The translations under genes and the position numbers were made by a program. This document shows positions 32,721-44,698 of a stretch of DNA of 64,000 nucleotides, in pieces. The stretch's first letter is position 1. Each line of letters opens with the position of its first letter. The stretch is from the NCBI GenBank assembly GCA_959347315.1, contig OY365806.1, positions 54,179,862 to 54,243,861 of the forward strand. The letters run 5' to 3'. Under the pieces are notes generated by a model. That model worked only from the letters and a program-made list of their open reading frames with translations. It was not told the origin of the DNA and did no database searches. Source of the DNA: Bimastos eiseni (lineage: Eukaryota; Annelida; Clitellata; Crassiclitellata; Lumbricidae).

Positions 32721-32958
32721 ACTTGAGCCAGACTTAAGTTTGCGTCTAAAATTGACATTAATAAAGCCTGATAATTATTGCAGAATAAGGCAAATCTAAG
32801 AAAGTTCCGTGCTCTCATAAAAATTATTAAACTTCCATGTTGACTTGATTAATTAGAGACTATTAGCTTATCATCATGTTAGTCGAAAAGAAAAGTATTT
32901 TCAATTAAATAACTTCTATTGAGTACACTGTATAACAATAATTATTTTAATATTATAA

Positions 32959-33235
32959 ACTAGCTGGGGGCAACCGGCGGTCGCCCGGATTGAGACAGGC
33001 TTTTGGGCCTGGAGAGAAGGAAGCCGGTGTCGCGTGACAGAGTCTCCTCCATAAAAATCTCCCCGGAAACTGTATTTCGAAACAGATTCTCCCCTCGGCC
33101 GATCTATGTCAGAATAGAATCGCCCCCGGAGACTATATTCTGAAACATGAGAGTCTCCGGAGGGGAGAGAATATTTCATCCCCCTTTGATAGACTCTCAT
33201 CCGGGGAGAGTCTATTTCGACGCGAGATAGGCTGC
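32959..33235 (+). repeat. Dispersed repeat R1, 5' part plus tandem GTCTCC motifs
   Basis: ACTAGCTGGGGGCAACCGG, CGCCCGGATTGAGACAGG and TTTTGGGCCTGGAGAG identify R1. Beyond 33040 the copy turns into repeated words such as GAGTCTCC and CCCCGGA.AC that also occur at 41200-41330, so R1 has a second type of tail. Confidence 0.65.
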
Positions 33236-35469
33236 AATAGTCATATCTTATTTTAAACAACCCAGTACGGTACTTCGCAAATTAGTATCCCAAACCTAAA
33301 ATAATTTATAACAGGTACGCTCATTGATTATTGAAGAAAAGGAACAGTTTGGTTCTTACTACGTTTAATTCTGTTTCATTTTGCATGTCTTAGTTAATCC
33401 TTTCTGCCTCTCACTCTCTCTCACTATAGTGACTATGCGTTCCTGACTCTCTGTTGTATCTTAAGCCTATATATGGCAGATGCTCTGAGTGTCTGACTAA
33501 CTAAAGCCCATTAAGGAAAGCATTCCCAGATAACCACCCACGGCGAGCCGACGTCGGTAACACGTCCACAAACTCATCGGTAACCGACGTCTTGCCGCTC
33601 AACGGGTGCTCAGATATCCGGCGAGTTTTTCAGACGTCGGCTTAACATCGGTTTCCGACGTCAATCCGACGTCTCTAATTCACGTCGGTTCGACATCAGT
33701 TCAAATATCAAGACAGTGCTTCACAATCAGTTACCGTGCCCAATGCATGGTACCCGATTGCTTTATCAGTCAAATTTTCCACTGTTACAAATGAAGTGGC
33801 CTACAATGATTATAGACAATATCATTATAGTGTTTAAGCTCAGATGAAGACATTTGTGAAAAGGTAGATTTAGCTCTCACTCAGTCTTTATTCAACATCA
33901 GTTTAATAAATGTATCAGTACATAATATGCAATTGATGGGGTTCAAGAAAACCAGAAAACCCCCCTAAAAAACTAGAGGTAAAGGACTTCTCCAATGCTT
34001 TGCTCTATGCAGATTTGGGTCTACTCTAATCACATCTTGGCCACAGCTGTTGCGGCAGGTATGTGTTATTTATAGTCGGCCTAGTCACAATCTAATGTTC
34101 ATCATCTTTATGCACACAATGATACTTTGTAATGTTGAAGTAGAACATAGAAATCTATAATATAGTCAATTTAACTTTATATACAACTCAGTTTCAATTA
34201 CATTTTATTGTTTCAATAGTAGTCCAATCTTCAGATACAACAGGTAATAATCATAATAAACAGGCATCAATAAAATAACACATTGGAAGCAATAGGAACC
34301 CAGTTGGAACAGTCCCAATTTAGCATGGCATGGGAGGAGATTCTTATCGAATTGGTACATAAATACACACGCTTGAACAAATTCAATTTATAGATATTTC
34401 TTCTGCAGGATGATAAGCCTAGTGCGGGCATTAAAATAAAGGCTGTGCTTTAACTTACAAAGTATGCATATATCAGAGCAATTAACTCACAAGGGCACTC
34501 AGGTACAGCTACCTAGGGCAATGTGGCAGTTCATAATGTTCTTTATCTTTATGTAGATATTATGAGTTCAAAGCGTTCTCAATCTTGACTTGTTCAATGA
34601 GCATGAACTCTTCCCTGTAGAAATTCTGAGGAGGGGCACTTTGGTGAGAAGCGTCTCAATTTGACTCCTAAAGTCTGCTCTCACAAGCGACTCCAGTTCT
34701 TAATTCACAAGCATCGAGGAGTTGCTGGAGCTTTTGACCACAGTGCAGAACACTGCAGATGGAATGGCAGGCCCGTCACACAGCGTTGATTACGGATGCT
34801 TGGAAGTCGAAGATGCCATTTTCGTTCTGGTTCCTATCCTTTCCCTTGGATGCACCAGGGACGTTTGTGCGTTTGCAGCCCCATGTTCTCCCTGTTTGTC
34901 AGAGGGAACAGGTCTGTGGGCATTCGGAACAGTCAGCTTCTTGCTTCTCAGTCACTCTTTGCAAGCCATGCTCTGCAAATACGTAGCCATAGGCCTACAG
35001 ACAAAATAAAATAGAAAACAGCATGTAGAAGGCAGCACAAATTCACAATTCATAAATGCTAATCCATAGCCAACCTCGTTATGGGGACCACGGCACAGGA
35101 CATATTTGTGAGGTCCTGAATCGTGCATAGGAGCATGTGACCTGTTACGTAGTCATGTGGCAGCACATGGTTCTGTGTTTCTTCACCAAGAGAATCCCAT
35201 TGCTGGTATGCCTTTCCTTAACCTATTCCTATGCTTGGGCTCCTTGGATAATTTGTACCTAATTCACGGATATGGATAACTATTAAGACTCGTGAATTAG
35301 TGACATCATGACAACTAGCGCCAATCAATAAAAAAATATACCATACAATACTACAATAGCGAGGTGGTGCTTGGATGATTTTTACCTTGTCTTGGTGCTT
35401 ACTACGAGAATAGGAATTCAAATAAAAATGCTAGCCAGTAACATCAAAAAGCATGATAAATCCACTACG
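33236..35469. other. Intergenic DNA with an ACGTCGG-rich repeat
   Basis: Between 33540 and 33720 the words GACGTCGG, ATCGGTAACCGACGTC and TCCGACGTC recur ten or so times on both strands, suggesting a degenerate element with palindromic subrepeats. The reading frames at 34722-35014 show no recognisable domain. Confidence 0.45.
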
Positions 35470-35650
35470 ATGCAATATTGGGCTTTTCCAGCTTTGGGCC
35501 CGACCATCTGGAATGGGCTTCACCAAGAGCTATGCCTCCTGCCTAGAAATACCTCGCCTGCATTTTGCTCCACGTTTAAATCCGTATTTTCAGCCGTTGT
35601 CAGTCCAGGAGCGCCTGCGAGTAGATATTTTGAAGGGGTGCTTTATTAAG
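35470..35650 (+). pseudogene. LINE reverse transcriptase C-terminal fragment
   Basis: The frame FPALGPTIWNGLHQELC, then FCSTFKSVF, fits the F..GP..WN.LP..L....S...FK..L pattern at the end of CR1/L2-like LINEs. It ends with a TTGATTGATT tail. Confidence 0.65.
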
Positions 35651-35859
35651 TTCACATTGATTGATTGATTTAGATCTTAATTTTAATTGAGCAAAATTGA
35701 ACACATTGTTATTAATAGTAACGTGTGAGCTGTATATATCATAATTATTACCCTCTTCTATGCTGCTGAAATTCAACAATTCCTGAAAAATAAATTCATT
35801 TAAAGCTGAGATATCAATTGGGAAAAATGTTATAAATGCCAAGTTGTATTGTATTGTAA

Positions 35860-35860
<1 letters not shown>

Positions 35861-35885
<25 letters not shown>
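35861..35885. repeat. (AT)n microsatellite
   Basis: Short AT run flanked on both sides by the related words GCTGAGATATCAA and GCAGAGATATCAAATGGGAAA, suggesting a local duplication. Confidence 0.85.
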
Positions 35886-35891
<6 letters not shown>

Positions 35892-36074
35892 AGTTAAATT
35901 AAATTAATTGAAAGCAGAGATATCAAATGGGAAACCCTAATATTAATGTCAAAAAGAAGGCTACCCAATCAGTTCAGATTTGGCATCTTGTTTAAAAATT
36001 TCTATTTCTATGTATGGAGTCAACAAACATCACATCTTATACAAGTGTTGTGCATTCAATATTGCATCTGTGAA

Positions 36075-36320
36075 CAGGGCCGTACCGAGGGAGGGGCCAG
36101 TGGGGCCATTGCCCAGGGCACAAATGTGGAAATGGCGCAAATTCCAGGATGGAATAACTTATTATTCGATGGATGCATTATTATTCCATCAAATGCACTA
36201 TTTTAAAAATGTGGGGGCTCCAGATTGATGCTAGGCACAGAGCGCAAATGCTATTTTAAAAATGTGGGGTGCCAGATTGATGCTGGGCATAAGGCACAAT
36301 TATGGCTCGATACGGCCCTG
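36075..36320. mobile_element. 246-bp hAT-type MITE
   Basis: Ends CAGGGCCGTACCGAGG and, inverted, CAGGGCCGTATCGAGC. The 8-mers TCTGTGAA (36067-36074) and TCTGTAAA (36321-36328) flank it. The interior repeats GTGGGG.(T)CCAGATTGATGCT.GGCA twice. A second copy in the opposite orientation ends at 55163. Confidence 0.85.
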
Positions 36321-37292
36321 TCTGTAAAGTATTTTGGCTAAGAATTAAAAAACATTGTTAAACCTGCATCAATGTCCAATATGTCAAAATCTTGTAAGTC
36401 CTCAGTATACAATACAATACAACTATCATTTATAGCGCATCTTAATAAAACAGATCTTACTTAAAGGACATGTTTCAATTGCAATAATTTTAAACTGTGC
36501 TTGCCATGCTGCCCACAAGTCGAAACGCTACATATATGCCAACCCTTCATCAGCAGGGCCATGAGTATGTCAACTGTAGTGACCTACTAACCCTGATGAT
36601 CAAATCTTCGATGACCCCATGGTTATTAGGAGGGACGAACCAAAACTTGAGAATTCCTCTAAATATTTGAAACTCGGACTCGGAACAATTAAACTCGTAA
36701 ACTCGATACTCTGACTCGGCACAAAATAGACACTCGGTTCATCCCTAATAATCATGGCCTATAAAACAAAACCATCATAACAAACCTAATTTTTTTCTGT
36801 TTCTGTCATTTACAGGCTCTACATAAAGTCTCAAAAGAATCAAAAATAACTGAGTAACTTGTTCTTGTGGAGGCATTATATATTTACGAATTTACAATGC
36901 GAACTTAGAGGCATGGCTTTTAAAATTCACAATCGAAGGCTGACTTCAATTACTCATACCATAATAAAGTTCTCCCAACAGACTTTGATTTTGAAGTCCA
37001 TTATGTGCAACGTATCTGATCTGTAACAATAACATCAGCATGGAAAGAAAACTGAAATAAAACAATCTACACGCATGCATTCCTTCCATGCATGCAGAGA
37101 AAATGCGCTGCATGATTATTTCACAAATGAAATATTTCTTAAGAAATTGTAAATTTATAAGAAATTTTTTTAAATATAATAATCTTAATTGGGTGTGTTG
37201 GCATTGTTCCCAATTACAATAATGGTCTAAGTGAAGGCAGAAAAAGAGCATATAATGTTCACAAGCACATGCTACTTTTCTGGAGATTTCAA
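36321..37292. other. Intergenic DNA with a short palindromic element
   Basis: At 36618-36760 the ends ATGGTTATTAGGAGGGACG and GGTTCATCCCTAATAATCATGG are inverted copies around AACTCG-type repeats. The remainder is unremarkable. Confidence 0.45.
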
Positions 37293-37301
37293 CAACGTGG
37301 C

Positions 37302-37639
37302 GGGTGTGGATAAAATGCGAATCGCGAACCGGTAAAATGTGAACCGTTTGCGAACTTGTCTTCGATTGGCTGTCAAAAGCCACGTGACATGTTCGTGCCT
37401 ATGGATGCCATTTATATTTTTATTCATGCGGCCAAAGGTTCTCGGCAATTATCTATAAACGATACTAGTCATGACTCTGACCGCTATCTATCAACTACAC
37501 TAACCCTAATAATAACCGACCCTCACGATGCTCACCCTGACCTGAACCGACCCTCACGATGCCTTAACCTGATCCGTTCGCATCTATGGTTCGCATTTTA
37601 CCGGTTCGCAGTTCACCTGTTCGCATTTTACCAACACCC
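37302..37639. mobile_element. 338-bp TIR element with perfect 9-bp duplication (MULE-like)
   Basis: Flanked by CAACGTGGC on both sides (37293-37301 and 37640-37648). The ends are GGGTGTGGATAAAATGCGAA and, inverted, GGGTGTTGGTAAAATGCGAA. Subterminal GGTAAAATGCGAAC motifs repeat on both strands. A 9-bp duplication with G-starting inverted repeats is characteristic of Mutator-like elements, so that is the best guess. It carries no gene. Confidence 0.85.
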
Positions 37640-37736
37640 CAACGTGGCAGCCGCCATATTGCAAACAACCAAAAACCAACAGTAAAAATTTTCCATGTGC
37701 TTCTGCTGGTCAGTTACACAACATCTATTGCTGTGA

Positions 37737-38553
37737 GGGCACCGGTAAAATGCTGATTTGCTGATCTGCTGAGGTAAAATGCTAATCAGAACTTGCTGAT
37801 TGATCATCATTTTACAAAGCAGGCAATCAGCAAGGTGAATGGTGAAATGCTGATTGTAAAATGCTGATTGGTAAAATTAACAAACAAGTATTTATGAAGC
37901 CTTTAAGCCTGTTTGGTTTAAAGAGTTCATGAAGCATTAATCAATGTATTAATTGCATTAGTGACAGTTAATTAGAACTTTGTTGTCTTCAATATAGTTA
38001 AAATCAACAAACAGACAGCCCTGTTTATGAGGCATTGGTCATCATAGGCCTACTAATGTATTAGTCACAGTTAATCAGAACATGGTTTAAATAATAACAG
38101 ACCTAGTTCATGAAGAATTAAAATCAACAAACAGACAGTACTGTTTATCAGTAAAGTCAATCAGAAATGGTTGACTGACCCTAGACACCATATGCCTATA
38201 TATTTTCATTACCCAAAGAAATGTTAAAATTTGAAAAGTTAGAATACATTTGATTTGAATATAGTGAAAACATGAGTGATATCTACGAGTTATTTACTAC
38301 TCAAGCAGTAAATTCAATTGAGAATCAACCGACATGTGGAGCAATTATTCATTAAGAAAACAATATAGGCATACTTTCATGATATGCGCAAATAACAGTT
38401 GTTCAATAGTTTCTTCATATTGTTGTTTAAAAAAAACGAAGGTCAGCGAATCAGCATTTTACCCACCAATCAGCATGACCAATCAGCAATTTCCGATCAG
38501 CATTTTATTTGCCCCCGATCAGCAAATCACAGATCAGCATTATACCTGTGCCG
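37737..38553. mobile_element. 817-bp TIR element with perfect 9-bp duplication (MULE-like)
   Basis: Flanked by TTGCTGTGA (37728-37736 and 38554-38562). The left end is GGGCACCGGTAAAATGCTGA; the right end, inverted, is CGGCACAGGTATAATGCTGA. Many ATCAGCATTTTA / TAAAATGCTGAT words fill the subterminal regions. The core GGTAAAATGC is shared with the element at 37302, 98 bp away. It has no transposase. Confidence 0.85.
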
Positions 38554-39290
38554 TTGCTGTGACTATCGTGACTGCAGTATTGGGCAATGAACTTTTAATG
38601 TGTAACTTTGAATAATCGGCAACCATTGAACGCGCCAATCTTCGAGCATTTTACAATCTTAAAGCGAATGTCAAAAGCGCAGATATGGTGGCTGCTAATA
38701 ACCGAGGGACTTTACCAGATCCAACTACAGTGATAGAAGCCTAGCAGGCAACCACACCGGCAGGTGTGACAACCTGTTTGACTATATAATATGCATTATT
38801 ATAATCACCCATAATCGGTAGCACTAAACATCGAAAAAATACCAAAAAGCACCCAAAATGACGTACCCGTATAGTTTATCGATACAAGGCTACAGAAGTA
38901 ATTTCTTTGTGCTTTTCGGTATCTTTCGGCCTTTTCGATGTCTTTTAGGTGTTTAGTGCTACCCCATGTGATCGGTAATGAATATTACGCCTATGAATAT
39001 TACACAAAGGATTAAGGATATACAATCAAAATCACGGTTAATTAGGCCCCACGTGACGCTGCTGTTTACAGTCATAACGTTTTAGTGATAAATATAAGAC
39101 AGCGTGGCCGAGCGATAGCGAATCATCTGCGGGCTAATGGCCGACCATTCTAAATTGATGTCATGCGTGATCGTTGTTTTGTGAAGTAGCGCTGAATGAG
39201 GTATGTATATGTATATATATATATATATACTTTCAACTCGACGAGAAGGACCTTCTGCCAAAAATTCCCGCTCCGTTGGCAGTGCGGGAG
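38554..39290. other. Intergenic DNA, nothing recognised
   Basis: No coding similarity. The frames with Tyr-Ile runs come from microsatellites at 39208-39230 and 39295-39350. Confidence 0.4.
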
Positions 39291-39293
39291 GCA

Positions 39294-39294
<1 letters not shown>

Positions 39295-39350
<56 letters not shown>
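39295..39350. repeat. (TA)n(CA)n microsatellite
   Basis: Pure TA repeats pass into CA repeats; the mariner inserted 5 bp beyond, at a TA. Confidence 0.97.
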
Positions 39351-39352
<2 letters not shown>

Positions 39353-39355
39353 ATA

Positions 39356-40737
39356 CACGGTGATTCATTAAAAAACGTACCCCTAGATATTTAATTGTAA
39401 CTCCGTCAAATATCGGTTTATGTCAAAAAAATTTTAAGTGAACATAGAGGAATCAGTTCTGAATAGGAAGAAAGTTACAGTTTATGTTCAAATTGACCCC
39501 CTCGGGCAGTGACACACGCGCGAAGACGCCTACGCCACTGCCTGACTGACTCATCAATGATGCGCTGATCCATTTCATCCCATACCTCCACAATTCGGTG
39601 ACGCAACTCGTCGACATCATGTATTCGATTTCTGTAGACTTTTTCCTGCATGACGCTCCATATCTTATAGTCCACTGGATTCAAATCAGGGCTATTAGGT
39701 GGCCAGTAATTAGGCGGGATGAAATCAGGTGTTTCAGTTTCGAGTAACGCAACGGTCTCCCGAGCTCTGTGCGCAGGAGCGCTATCCTGCTGGAAGATGA
39801 AATACTCCGTTATCTCACGAATGTCAGGCAAGAGACCCTGCATTAGTAGAACATCTCTGTAATATTGTCCATTAATCTTAACACCTGGTTCGATGAAATG
39901 GATGTTCGTACGACCGAGTGCAGATACCCCGACAGATACCATAAGGGACTTGCTGAAAGTTGGTCGAGTCCGCAAAAGACGATTTGCTGGAACGTCTCTC
40001 TTCCTTGTACCGGCTGAGACGTAAATACGATCATTCTGACTGTTACTGGGTGCTGCCACAGTAAACAATTTCTCATCAGTAAACCAAATGAAATTCACTA
40101 AGCTTGCAGGATACAACCTCAGTAGCTGACGGGAACGTGTCAATCTTGCTTGCTTGTTGGCTGCTGTGAGTTCTTGAGCGTGTCGTTTCTTTAAACATCG
40201 CAAATGTAAATCATTCTTGACAATTCTCCAAACTGATGTCTGACTGATTCCTATTTCTCGAGCAATTTGTCTCTGTGTGCGATGCGTTTGCGGCATATCT
40301 TCCTGGCTGAGCACCAGCGATTCAACCTTTTCAGCATTGTCGGTTGTTGCTGCCGTACGCGGGCGGCCGCTGCCTGGTCGACGATGGAAAGACCCAGTTT
40401 TGTCGATCTTTGAAAGTAACGCATTTAATCCACCAAGAGTCCACTCTTTATCAGGAAATTTCTTTAGAAAACGTTTTGCACTGTACTTTTTATTCTTTCG
40501 TAAGAATGTAACAAATTGTTTATCCTCTTCGGTAAACACCATTTTTTCGCGATATTTTCGTGACGTCATTAGTTTCGTCAATCGCGTTACGTCATTTTAG
40601 CTTGGTGTGTCAAATGATTTATGTAGCACTTGAATAGAATATCAAGCATCATTATTCTGAAATTTCATTAAAATTAATGGTCATTTACCTGAGTTATGCT
40701 AACCTATGTAAGGTACGTTTTTTAATGAATCACCGTG
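39356..40737. mobile_element. Complete mariner-type transposon (DD37D)
   Basis: The element is 1382 bp long. Its inverted repeats, 39356-39381 and 40712-40737, match over all 26 bp (outer bases CACGGTGATTC, inner bases AACGTACC). Both ends are flanked by TA (39354-39355 and 40738-40739), the target of Tc1/mariner elements. Between the repeats lies one minus-strand transposase gene without a stop or frameshift. Everything needed for transposition appears present. Confidence 0.96.
39475..40581 (-). CDS. Mariner transposase, DD37D, intact
   Basis: A DDE/D transposase that cuts out its element and inserts it at TA. It has 368 residues, the normal length. The N-terminal part has two helix-turn-helix regions for TIR binding (about residues 15-60 and 95-125, with QRQIAREIGISQTSVWRI) joined by a GRPR motif (72-75). 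The catalytic residues can be placed: D169 in WFTDEK, D266 in FQQDSAPAH and D304 in SPDLNPVDYKIW. The 37 residues between the last two define DD37D, as in the maT group. Translation could also start at Met14 (MVFTEEDKQF), where related proteins usually begin. The single gene fills the element, 130 bp inside the right TIR. Clade naming follows spacing only. Confidence 0.95.
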   Translation of the reverse strand: MTKLMTSRKYREKMVFTEEDKQFVTFLRKNKKYSAKRFLKKFPDKEWTLGGLNALLSKIDKTGSFHRRPGSGRPRTAATTDNAEKVESLVLSQEDMPQTHRTQRQIAREIGISQTSVWRIVKNDLHLRCLKKRHAQELTAANKQARLTRSRQLLRLYPASLVNFIWFTDEKLFTVAAPSNSQNDRIYVSAGTRKRDVPANRLLRTRPTFSKSLMVSVGVSALGRTNIHFIEPGVKINGQYYRDVLLMQGLLPDIREITEYFIFQQDSAPAHRARETVALLETETPDFIPPNYWPPNSPDLNPVDYKIWSVMQEKVYRNRIHDVDELRHRIVEVWDEMDQRIIDESVRQWRRRLRACVTARGGQFEHKL

Positions 40738-40739
40738 TA

Positions 40740-41274
40740 GAAGCTGTTTCCAGATGGGATCAGGAATCCATTAAAGTTAATTAAAGTTAATCCATTAATA
40801 ATTGTTAACACGAATGTTTTCTAACTTCTTTATGTGGCTAATTTGTCGCCCTTGTATACATCTCACAATAATAATAATTACTGAATGACTAACATCAAAC
40901 ATGTCAACAGTAGATTTAATCCTATAAGAATTGCTATCATATTCACTTACCTATATAAAATCACAATGTGTAAAATCTTCTCACCGCGATTTAATGACAA
41001 AGGAATAAGCGCATTTTACATTCTTTGGTGCTATGACGTGTCGCATTTGCCACCTTACTACAGCAAATTTATTTCATACTATTCCTATTCCATAGAATTA
41101 TTAAGTTTTAGTTCCAATTCAACTAATAAACAAAACCGATATTTATTACAGATGACACACCCATTACATGTAATTACATAGAACGGTAACTGAATATAGA
41201 GTGGCGACTGCAGTATGGGGAAGACTTTGTATCGTAGAAGGGGAGAACCTATTTCGATGGGGAGACTTTGTACC
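40740..41274. other. Intergenic DNA, nothing recognised
   Basis: AT-rich with no gene. GGAGACTTTGTA and GGGGACACTTTATA words start near 41215 and lead into repeat R1. Confidence 0.4.
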
Positions 41275-41735
41275 AGTGTTCGCCCGGATTGAGACATTTC
41301 GCCTAGAGGAGACTCTATGTTGGGGGACACTTTATACTATGACACCGGCGGCCGCGGAATTAACCAACCCCTCTACTGGGTGTCCGAGGTGTTCCCCGAG
41401 TGAACTGCGAAGGTTTCGAGTCAATTTGTACTGGCTCTGAAAGTGTGCAAATGCGTACAAAGTACAAACTTATCTGACCGACTGATCAAACGTATATCTC
41501 CCGAACAAAAGGTGTGGCAGATGCGCCGAAACACACATGTGTTTTGGCGAGACGCTCCTGGCGACTGAGAAGGAAACTTTCCTTTGGAGGGTCCTGGGAC
41601 AGGTTTTTGGCCCTGGAGACCAGGAAGAGGGCTGCCACGGGATTCACAACCCCGACTGCGTGTCCCATGTGTTCCCAGAGCCAAAGGTGAAGGTTTCGAG
41701 TGAATAGCTCTAAAACTGTGTAAATGCATTGCGGA
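41275..41735 (+). repeat. Dispersed repeat R1, dimer
   Basis: A first copy (41275-41460) has GTTCGCCCGGATTGAGAC, GCGGCCGCGG, GGGTGTCCGAGGTGTTCCCC and GAAGGTTTCGAGT. A second (41570-41735) has GAAACTTTCCTTTGGAGGG, TTTTTGGCCCTGGAGACC and GAAGGTTTCGAGTGAATAG. A GACA-rich tail follows. Confidence 0.75.
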
Positions 41736-42530
41736 CAGAGACACTCAGACAGGCAAACAGAATTCTCTATTTATATGGATTTAGTAAACTTGATTAATAA
41801 CCAAAATTTTAATTCTAATAAGCGTTTGTCTATTCTAATAAGGGATGTGGTCTCGAGATGGCCTCGAGACCGGAAAACTGCGGTCTTCGTCTCGAATGTA
41901 TCGGTCTTGGTCTTGGTCACGGACCATCGGTCTTGGTCTCGATCTTGGTCTCGAATTCGTCGGCCTTGGTCTTAAAGGAACGGTCTTGGGATTGGTCTCC
42001 GTCTTAAATTATAGTGTTTTTGGTCATTTTTCGTATCAGAGCAATTTTTTCGATGTCTTTGCTAGATCCAAACATTTGTACGGTGTATTTATTATTATCA
42101 AAGGCTTCAATGATTATATCCTGTATGCTGAGAAGTGGAATGAAAGTAGAATGACCGGATTGAAAGCCATGCTGTGAAGGAAAAAGTAACTAATTTTTCT
42201 ATATATTTACTAAGTCGGATGGGTGTACGTTAAAAACCACGATCACAAAACAGCGATCATCAAAACCGCGATCACAACCGCGACCACGCCCAACAGCGAT
42301 TATTCATTGAAGATTCTAATTTATTTCCAGCGTTGAAACTCACGAATTAACTCATTTGCTGTGATTTATGAGTTTCAGGTAACCCACTTCAAAGAGTGTG
42401 AGTTATGAGTTTGATTTAATTCATATTTTCTGTGAGTGTAAGAAATAAATTATTATTGTGTATCGAACCTGGCCTGCCAGTTTTGACTATTTTTGATTAT
42501 TTTTTTATTTTTCAATTATTATCTAATCAA
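41736..42530. other. Intergenic DNA with TCTTGGTCTCG simple repeats
   Basis: 41850-42000 is a degenerate array of GGTCTTGG / GTCTCGA words. Near 42235-42300 CGCGATCAC words repeat. No gene. Confidence 0.45.
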
Positions 42531-43640
42531 GGTGCTACTGGCCGCTCAGAGCGTTCCGAGGGGCAGTCGAATAGTTGGACCAACGAATTTCGTTTTAGTT
42601 GACCCAATGTAGTTGCTTCAACAGGATTTACAATTGACCCAACGCGATTTATAGTTGGCCCAACGCGATTTATAGTTGGCCCAACGGGAATTAGTGCAGT
42701 TGGCCCAACGCAGTTTGCAGTTGACCCAATGCAGTTTGCCCAACGGGTTTTGCAGTTGGCCCAACGGGAGTTACCGTAATTGGCCCAACGTAGTTGGCCC
42801 AACGGGATTGGCAGTTGGCGCACGTAGCTGGCCCAACAGTTGACCCATTATGGCGGGAATTGACTGAATGGCCCAATAATTGGCGCGAAGTTGGTTGAAA
42901 AGTTGGCTGGCCTGGGAAAATCTGTATAAATAGCGGCGCCAAAATCAGTTCAGCAGTCTCCGTCATGTAACGAAACGGTGCAGAGGTAAAAGAGTACGCC
43001 GGAAGCAGTCGTCCGAGTCAGCAGTGAGCCCAGGAGACAGACAGTCAAGAGTCAGGAGGGCAGCCAAGAAGGAGAGAGAGCAGCCTCGTCGTCGTCGCCA
43101 CACCATGGGTGTTTTTCGCTGCTCTGCCTGCTTCTCCCGTCATCGTCGTCCATCGTCGTTGCCAGCGACTGGGTGTCGTTGTCTGACTCTTCCGTCACAA
43201 ACGTCTGTCGTCGGTCGTCGTCGCCACACCAGAGGTGTTGGCCGCTGCCTCGTCTGTCGTCGGGCCCTCGTCGTGGTCGCCGGTTGACTACGTGTCGCTG
43301 GCGTAGCTGTCGTCTGCCGTCGGGCCTTCGTCGCTCGTCAGTTGACCGTGTGTCGCTAGCGTGGTCTTCGTCGTCGTTCGTCGCCTACAACTGTGAGTCG
43401 TAGGCCGCAGCCATCGTCAGTCGTCGTCGTCACCTAAGCGCTTCGATCGTGGAGCATTCCAGAATACAGGACTTGGACGGTAGCCGCGTTGTGATCGTCA
43501 GAAACTGAACTCGAGCTCCAGTTATGATTACCGATGGGTAGTCGGATGTTTGATTCGCAATAAAGAATCATTTGAACCGAAGAAGTCTACGGTCATACTC
43601 CGGTAGCCGGATCCGCTCACCAAAGCTAGCGAGGTATCGT
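42530..43640 (+). mobile_element. LTR-like sequence with minisatellite U3 (solo LTR candidate)
   Basis: 42570-42830 is an array of CAGTTGGCCCAACGGG-type units with variable spacers. It is followed by a strong TATA box (TATAAATAG, 42925-42933), a GTCGTC-rich region and AATAAA at 43559-43564. This is the order U3-R-U5. No gag or primer binding site follows, so it is probably solo. The exact ends are not resolved. Confidence 0.6.
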
Positions 43641-43837
43641 CGTCATCCTGGTCGTTGTTCGAGGACACATAGCTGTTTCTGAATGTACATGAATTGGTCC
43701 AATCATTTGCAATAGCACTTTATGATTTATTTTGAAGGAGCATTATCGTTTTATCATTTTTAAGCTATAGGCCTAGCCGCCTAGGCCCCTACAATTATGT
43801 ACAAAGCATTTAGGCTATATATTAATGCTCATGATAA

Positions 43838-44310
43838 ATGCAAGTTCAATTTGCATCAAAGATAATTGTACAGTTTCACAATAAACTGCTTTTCATCAGC
43901 GACAATGTGCAATTTTGTGGGATTATTGCTCTCGAATTTGTTAAAGATTTCTCGTATTTAGGGAGTGCCTTTTCAAACAAAGGAGATGCGGAGGTGAATG
44001 TAAGAACCAGAATAGGTAAGGTGGCAGCTGTGTTCCAAAGACTGCGCAGGGTATGGACACTAAGGACTATCAAACTAAAAACCAAAATACATTTGAACAG
44101 ATCAATTGTGATACCAACGTTGACATACGCAAGTGAGACATGGAACGAGACGGCAGGAATCTCGCACAAGCTGAATGTTTTAAATGGTTTTTCATCAAAA
44201 ATGTCCTCGAACTATCTTGGGCATATCACGGAGGGATCATATTGTAAATGAGGAGGTTCTGAGGTTGGCGGAGGTGGGAAAGATGGACGAGATCCTAATC
44301 GTATCGTAAT
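43838..44310 (+). pseudogene. LINE reverse transcriptase C-terminal region, part 1 (relic A)
   Basis: The frame reads VKDFSYLGSAFSNKGDAEVN, VRTRIGKVAAVFQRLRRVW, then IVIPTLTYASETWNETA, the standard C-terminal region of endonuclease-type LINEs. It decays into EEVLRLAEVGKMDEI by 44300. Its continuation (HIFRLPP...GRSRGRPVKTW) lies 2.1 kb away at 46365-46612, so it was split by insertions. Confidence 0.85.
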
Positions 44311-44399
44311 CTCAAAATTTCTACATCCCCACAACCAGCTTATTCACATGAGCTTAATCAAAAACAGAATCGATAGGCAGAGGTAAAAATCCGGAGAGT

Positions 44400-44698
<299 letters not shown>

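Noticed and set aside
34722..35014. Three overlapping frames of 70-95 codons
   Set aside because: All three frames stay open by composition; none shows a recognisable family, and the Cys-rich look is not consistent between frames.
40277..40600. 107-residue plus-strand frame
   Set aside because: Shadow of the mariner transposase on the other strand.
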